Assembly (NCBI GenBank): GCA_016721435.1
Contig: JADKIC010000047.1
Span: 1 to 47,461 of the forward strand
Direction: 5' to 3'
Source: Bacteroidota bacterium
GTDB taxonomy: Bacteria > Bacteroidota > Bacteroidia > AKYH767-A > OLB10
Length of the DNA stretch: 47,461 bases
The notes below the pieces were generated by a model, which was not told the origin of the DNA, did not search any database, and saw only the letters and a program-made list of their open reading frames with translations. Below, piece after piece: positions 46,321 through 47,461 of this stretch (within the stretch, counting starts at the first letter, position 1; every line of letters begins with the position of its first letter). The position numbers and the translations under genes were made by a program.

Positions 46321-46500
46321 CTTGCCGCCGTGATCGCTTTCCGGGATTATAAAGATATCGAAGGGTGCGCAACAAACCAAATTCCTTCCGATAACAAGCA
46401 TGTCTACCGACCGTCAGGTAGGCCTGTCTACCGGCAGGTAGATTCGCGCGCCCAATAATCTCCGGAGTGAGATCTGGGATGTACCGATGTCTTATAGGGC
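46321..46500 (-). repeat. Promoter-bearing repeat R, copy 4 (longest)
   Basis: Core GATTATAAAGATATCGAAGG, then GTGCGCAACAAACCAAATTC. On the minus strand TTTG (46378-46381), 20 bp, TATCTTTA (46350-46357), directed at the DUF4440 gene. Inserted within it is a CTACC/GGTAG-rich segment (46401-46441) of a kind widespread in Bacteroidota intergenic DNA. The end shares TCTGGGATGTACCGAT with copy 3. Confidence 0.55.
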
Positions 46501-46570
46501 GGGCATGGCGGCAAGGATGTGTTAGAATTAGTAACGGCCCGGAGTTTGAGGATACAACAACCAACGTATG

Positions 46571-46646
46571 GCAAGCAGGCGTTAGTTTTTTGCTAGTCCA
46601 AGTTATGCATTTAAGCGCTAACCCGCAAAAAATTGCGCTTGCTTGC
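46571..46646. repeat. Imperfect 76-bp palindrome
   Basis: Arm 1 GCAAGCAGGCG and AGTTTTTTGC (46571-46593); arm 2 GCAAAAAATTGCGC and TTGCTTGC (46625-46646). The arms pair over about 22 bp with three mismatches and one bulge around a 31-nt loop. It looks like a small hairpin repeat or a MITE-like remnant in the region upstream of CheB. Nothing else is recognised in 46501-46743. Confidence 0.45.
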
Positions 46647-46743
46647 TGTTATAACCAGTAAGGGCGCACCCAGTTTAAACCCAGCTTACGCGTCTGCCGA
46701 TAAAAAAGTCTGAAGTTGTAATTATTACCGTACCTTTACTAAT

Positions 46744-47340
46744 ATGGCAGAGCCAAAGAAAACAAAGAATAATCCTTTCCCAATTGTCGCTATTGGTGCT
46801 TCGGTCGGCGGCCTTAAGGCTGTTACCGTCTTGTTGAACAATGTGTCTGCTAAAACAGGTATGGCCTTTATTTTTGTTCAACACTTAAGCCCCACACATA
46901 AAAGTCAGCTTACCGCAATATTGTCTGGAATAACCAAAATGAAAGTTCAGGATATTGAAGACATGGAAAAGATGATACCTGATAATGTTTACGTTATACC
47001 ATTTGACAAAGGAATTAAGGTAACCAATGGACACATAAAGTTAATACCTCGAACAAAACGTGGAAAGCCTGTTTCAATAGATATTCTTTTTTCCTCGCTT
47101 GCAGAAACACATAAAGAAAATGTGGTCGGCGTGGTTCTTTCAGGGAATATGGATGATGGTACTGAAGGATTGGTTGCGATTAAAGCGGGAGGAATTGCTT
47201 TTGCACAAGATAGGTCGGCAGATGCTGATAGTATGCCATTGTCTGCAATTGCGTCTGGTGTTATTGATTTTGTTTGTCGGCAAATGAAATTGGAAAGGTT
47301 GTCCGGTCTTAATGTCGGCGGGGTTTTGAAACGGAATTAG
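46744..47340 (+). CDS. Solo CheB-type methylesterase domain protein
   Basis: 198 residues, just the CheB methylesterase domain without an N-terminal receiver. The triad is visible: Ser20 in IGASVGGLKAV, His47 in FVQHLSPTHKS, Asp138 in LSGNMDDGTEG. The last motif deviates from the usual GMGxDG but keeps the Asp. QHLSP and the length resemble CheB domains of CheB-CheR-kinase hybrids. CheB removes methyl groups (or deamidates Gln) from chemoreceptors; no receptor, CheR or CheA gene is in the window, so the target is unknown. Complete frame with stop. Confidence 0.9.
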   Translation: MAEPKKTKNNPFPIVAIGASVGGLKAVTVLLNNVSAKTGMAFIFVQHLSPTHKSQLTAILSGITKMKVQDIEDMEKMIPDNVYVIPFDKGIKVTNGHIKLIPRTKRGKPVSIDILFSSLAETHKENVVGVVLSGNMDDGTEGLVAIKAGGIAFAQDRSADADSMPLSAIASGVIDFVCRQMKLERLSGLNVGGVLKRN

Positions 47341-47394
47341 AGATAGGCAAAGACTTTTTGTCTACCGAAAAGGCTGTCCGCCCTTATTGGTTTT

Positions 47395-47461
47395 AACGTT
47401 TTGGGGGTTTGCGATGGCGGGGTTTATTAGCACTAAATTTCATTCGGAGAACTGAACCTGC
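47395..47461. repeat. Intergenic repeat S, copy 3 (runs off the window)
   Basis: AACGTTTTGGGGGTTTGCGA, GGCGGGGTTTATTAGCACTA, AATTTCATTCGGAGAACTGA. The first and middle phrases resemble the start of copy 2 (AACGTTTTGGTGGTTGGCGA, AGCACTAAACTG). The element is cut by the window edge. Confidence 0.35.

Noticed and set aside
46401..46441. Repeated CTACC/GGTAG inverted repeats resembling the regulator palindrome
   Set aside because: Spacing differs, no -7 element at the right distance, and such CTACCGGCAGGTAG segments are common dispersed repeats in Bacteroidota.

Overview
The window looks like a chromosomal segment of an uncultured Bacteroidota (Chitinophagales/Sphingobacteriales-like) bacterium. 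Pointers are type IX secretion (T9SS) C-terminal sorting domains, very large modular secreted proteins (HYR, PKD, LamG, SBBP, kelch, collagen-like), Y_Y_Y/propeller and TPR sensor kinases, Bacteroidota-style -7 promoter elements (TAnnTTTG), lipoproteins with a Cys lipobox, and low GC. I see no rRNA, tRNA, insertion sequence, phage gene or CRISPR array.

Left half (1-26.3 kb), nearly all on the minus strand: two decayed tandem copies of a T9SS-exported protein (0.6-3.4 kb); a frameshifted kelch/choice-of-anchor protein (3.9-6.1 kb); a 2013-residue M43 (pappalysin-family) metallopeptidase with seven RCC1 repeats (6.6-12.6 kb); a small surface protein; two tandem collagen-like proteins; an S8 subtilase fused to a third collagen-like protein (15.9-20.4 kb); and an M36 fungalysin with PKD domains (20.6-25.1 kb). 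Three of these proteins share the same C-terminal module, and three coding units share four near-identical copies of a galactose-binding-like module that resembles part of PAPP-A/FBXL4. Next to the cluster lie a NarL/FixJ response regulator (25.6-26.2 kb) and two histidine kinases (26.3-31.6 kb) with almost identical transmitters but different sensors.

The main result is regulatory. A 19-bp palindrome, ACTACCC-N5-GGGTAGT, stands exactly 20-21 bp upstream of a TAnnTTTG/A -7 element before the kelch, M43, S8 and M36 units, before the decayed genes, and before the response regulator itself. No -33 TTTG is present at these sites. The half-site TACCCAT matches the heptamer known for NarL (TACYYMT). 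I infer a self-regulating two-component regulon that controls a set of secreted peptidases and adhesive surface proteins.

Right half (31.6-47.5 kb): housekeeping and accessory genes, mostly minus strand. They are a DUF3500 protein, a VOC protein, an SRPBCC protein, a GNAT acetyltransferase, a lipoprotein, a plus-strand SBBP-repeat T9SS protein, a DUF998 membrane protein, a RidA-like lipoprotein, an M20 amidohydrolase (frameshifted), a DUF885 lipoprotein, an alpha/beta esterase, a DUF4440 lipoprotein and a solo CheB methylesterase. A second repeat family (four copies) sits just upstream of four of these genes, always in the same orientation, and carries a TTTG-N20-TAnnTTTA promoter-like arrangement (two of the four -33 boxes have one mismatch).

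Caution: many genes in the left half are broken by single-base changes, often in homopolymers. This may be real decay or phase variation, or residual long-read sequencing error. I kept such loci as single broken genes and say so in each entry.
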